Positions 62,661 to 64,000 of a stretch of 64,000 nt of DNA are shown one piece after another. Every line of letters starts with the position of its first letter. The first letter of the stretch is position 1. The notes under the pieces were generated by a model. The model made no database searches. It was not told the DNA's origin and saw only the letters and a list, made by a program, of their open reading frames with translations. The stretch is taken from the NCBI RefSeq assembly GCF_036885605.1, contig NZ_CP142523.1, positions 5,208,001-5,272,000 on the forward strand, given 5' to 3'. This stretch comes from Janthinobacterium sp. TB1-E2 (GTDB taxonomy: Bacteria; Pseudomonadota; Gammaproteobacteria; Burkholderiales; Burkholderiaceae_D). The translations under genes and the position numbers were made by a program.

Positions 62661-63929
62661 ATGTCAACCACCGTCCAACCTCCTTTGCTACGCAATATCA
62701 ACTTCCGCTGGCTGCTCGGCGGCGGCCTCGTGTCCATGCTCGGTGACCAGTTCAGCATGCTGGCCCTGCCCTGGCTGGTGCTGAGCCTGACAAACGATAG
62801 CCTCAGCCTGGGCATCGCCGTGGCCCTGATGGGCGCGCCGCGCGCCGTGCTCATCTTGTTCGGCGGCACCATCGCCGACCGTTACTCGCCCCGGCGCGTG
62901 CTGCTGCTGAGCAAATATGCAAACGCCGCCATCCTGCTGGCACTGTCCGGCCTGCTGATGCTGGACCAGGCCAGTGTGGCGCTCGCGTATGCAGCCGCGC
63001 TGGCGCTGGGCGTCGCCTCCGCCTTCGGCATTCCCGCCGGCACCGCCATCCTGCCGCAAGCCGTGCCGCCGCAAGTGCTGCAAACGGCCAACAGCCTGCA
63101 GATGGGCGCGCGCCAGTTGTCCTTGCTGGCCGGCCCGCTGCTGGCGGCGCTCGTGCTCGGCGCCCACGATGGCGGGCAGCAAACCGGCATGGCGGCGCTG
63201 GCCGCCGCCTTTGCCATCGATGCGCTGACGTTTCTGTTCTCGGCCTGGACCTTGCGGCAAGTCAGCCTGCGGCCACTGGCAGCGGCCACAGCGGCGCAAG
63301 GTATGTGGCGCGACATGGCGGCGGGCCTGTCCATGGTGTGGCGCGACATGGCCTTGCGCAGCTGCTATGCCTACTGGGCCGTGGTGGCGTTCTTCGTCAT
63401 GGGACCGCTGCAAGTGGCCCTGCCCGTACTGGCCAGCGAGCGTCTGCACGGCGCCCCGGCGCTCGGTTTGCTGATGGGCGCGCACGGCGCCGGTACCCTG
63501 GCCGGCATGCTGGCGTCCAGCCTGGGCGGCGCCTGGCTGCGCCGCCGCTTCGGCGCCACCCTGCTCGCCGTTGACGCCATCGTCGCCATCCTGCTGATGG
63601 CGCTGGGGCAAATCGATACAGCCTGGCAAGGCGCGGCCTTGCTGGCCGTCACGGGATTGCTGGGCGGCTATGTGCAGGTGGCGATCTTTACCTGGATACA
63701 GCGGCGCGTGGCGCCCGCCATGCTGGGCCGGGCGATGGCGCTGTTCATGGGTATCTTCCTGGGACTGGCGCCGCTGTCCGCTGCGGCCACGGGCGCGCTG
63801 CTGCGCCACCTGAGCGTGGGCGAACTGTTCTGCGCCGGAGGCGCCCTGCTGCTGGCCGCCGCCATCGCCGCCGCCCTGCTCACGGATATTGCGCGCATCG
63901 CAAGCACCGATTACATCACCCAAGCTTGA
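62661..63929 (+). CDS. MFS transporter (MFS_3-like)
   Basis: 422 aa from ATG 62661, which follows GAGAG at slightly long spacing; ATG 62631 would add ten residues without a ribosome site. About 12 hydrophobic segments, opening with INFRWLLGGGLVSMLGDQFS and the early loop GGTIADRYSPRRVLLL typical of the MFS efflux group. The substrate is unknown. Upstream lies TTGACT (62603-62608) within CTTGA-CTGA-TCAAG, a possible promoter or operator. Confidence 0.87.
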   Translation: MSTTVQPPLLRNINFRWLLGGGLVSMLGDQFSMLALPWLVLSLTNDSLSLGIAVALMGAPRAVLILFGGTIADRYSPRRVLLLSKYANAAILLALSGLLMLDQASVALAYAAALALGVASAFGIPAGTAILPQAVPPQVLQTANSLQMGARQLSLLAGPLLAALVLGAHDGGQQTGMAALAAAFAIDALTFLFSAWTLRQVSLRPLAAATAAQGMWRDMAAGLSMVWRDMALRSCYAYWAVVAFFVMGPLQVALPVLASERLHGAPALGLLMGAHGAGTLAGMLASSLGGAWLRRRFGATLLAVDAIVAILLMALGQIDTAWQGAALLAVTGLLGGYVQVAIFTWIQRRVAPAMLGRAMALFMGIFLGLAPLSAAATGALLRHLSVGELFCAGGALLLAAAIAAALLTDIARIASTDYITQA

Positions 63930-63941
63930 GGACGTCTCACC

Positions 63942-64000
63942 ATGGATAAAACACAGCAAGCTGCCTTGAAAGCAGCTTACCGGCAACAAGCACCCGCACT
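63942..64000 (+). CDS. Start of an unidentified gene, cut by the window end
   Basis: Only 19-20 codons are visible, from an ATG with GAGGA upstream, 12 bp after the MFS stop. The first residues are MDKTQQAALKAAYRQQ, basic and helical. This resembles the N-terminus of some GIY-YIG nuclease-family proteins, but that is a weak impression and no function should be assigned. Confidence 0.6.
   Translation, partial: MDKTQQAALKAAYRQQAPA

Overview
This 64 kb window is GC-rich chromosomal DNA from a betaproteobacterium, most likely Oxalobacteraceae (Janthinobacterium/Massilia/Duganella-like). The judgement rests on the flagellar gene order, the flhB-flhA-flhF-flhG-fliA-motC-motD run, PEP-CTERM proteins and family-typical protein sequences. 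No database search was possible, so genus is an inference. No rRNA, tRNA, CRISPR array, insertion sequence or prophage was seen.

Layout. (1) 1-5264, + strand: a 5'-truncated fliD with an unusual flagellin-like segment, then fliS, fliT, a second FliK-type protein overlapping a stand-alone FlhB C-terminal-domain protein, and a PilZ/YcgR protein. (2) 5408-17462: fliE (minus strand) divergent from the + strand run fliF-G-H-I-J-K, then fliL-M-N-O-P-Q-R. Together these encode the MS-ring, switch, export ATPase complex, hook-length ruler and export gate. (3) 17472-20844: a non-flagellar segment with a LysE/ArgO exporter, its LysR-type regulator, and a marR-MFS efflux pair. (4) 21010-31949, minus strand: flgB-C-D-E-F-G-H-I-J-K-L (rod, hook, rings, junction), with a sigma-28-like promoter before flgK and a strong terminator after flgL. 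(5) 32141-33732, + strand: flgA, then flgM-flgN behind a consensus sigma-28 promoter. (6) 34133-36117: a PEP-CTERM protein, an unknown membrane-anchored protein and YciH. (7) 36182-44265, minus strand: flhB-flhA-flhF-flhG-fliA-motC-motD. (8) 44402-50381, minus strand apart from one small + strand gene at 46456: an FAH-family enzyme, an RsuA-type pseudouridine synthase, SppA, a Rieske protein, a Gph-type phosphatase and RluC. (9) 51078-64000: rne with a long structured leader, chrA, moaA, a mobA-moeA fusion, a second PEP-CTERM protein, an unknown helical protein, rmuC with a truncated haemoglobin, an MFS transporter and the start of one more gene.

The flagellar genes form an almost complete system in hierarchical order: export gate and basal body, hook, then the FlgM/FliA checkpoint controlling late genes (chaperones FlgN, FliS and FliT; junction proteins FlgK and FlgL; cap FliD). 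FlhF and FlhG suggest control of flagellar number or position. MotC/MotD is the only stator pair in the window. Flagellin genes, the flagellar master regulator and chemotaxis genes are not here.

Most interesting signals: the FliK2/FlhB-CTD pair; a roughly 120-bp intergenic element present twice, each copy starting at a stop codon and carrying a central hairpin whose stem differs in sequence but keeps pairing; the flagellin-like part of FliD; a degenerate P-loop in FlhG; the MobA-MoeA fusion; and the long structured rne leader.
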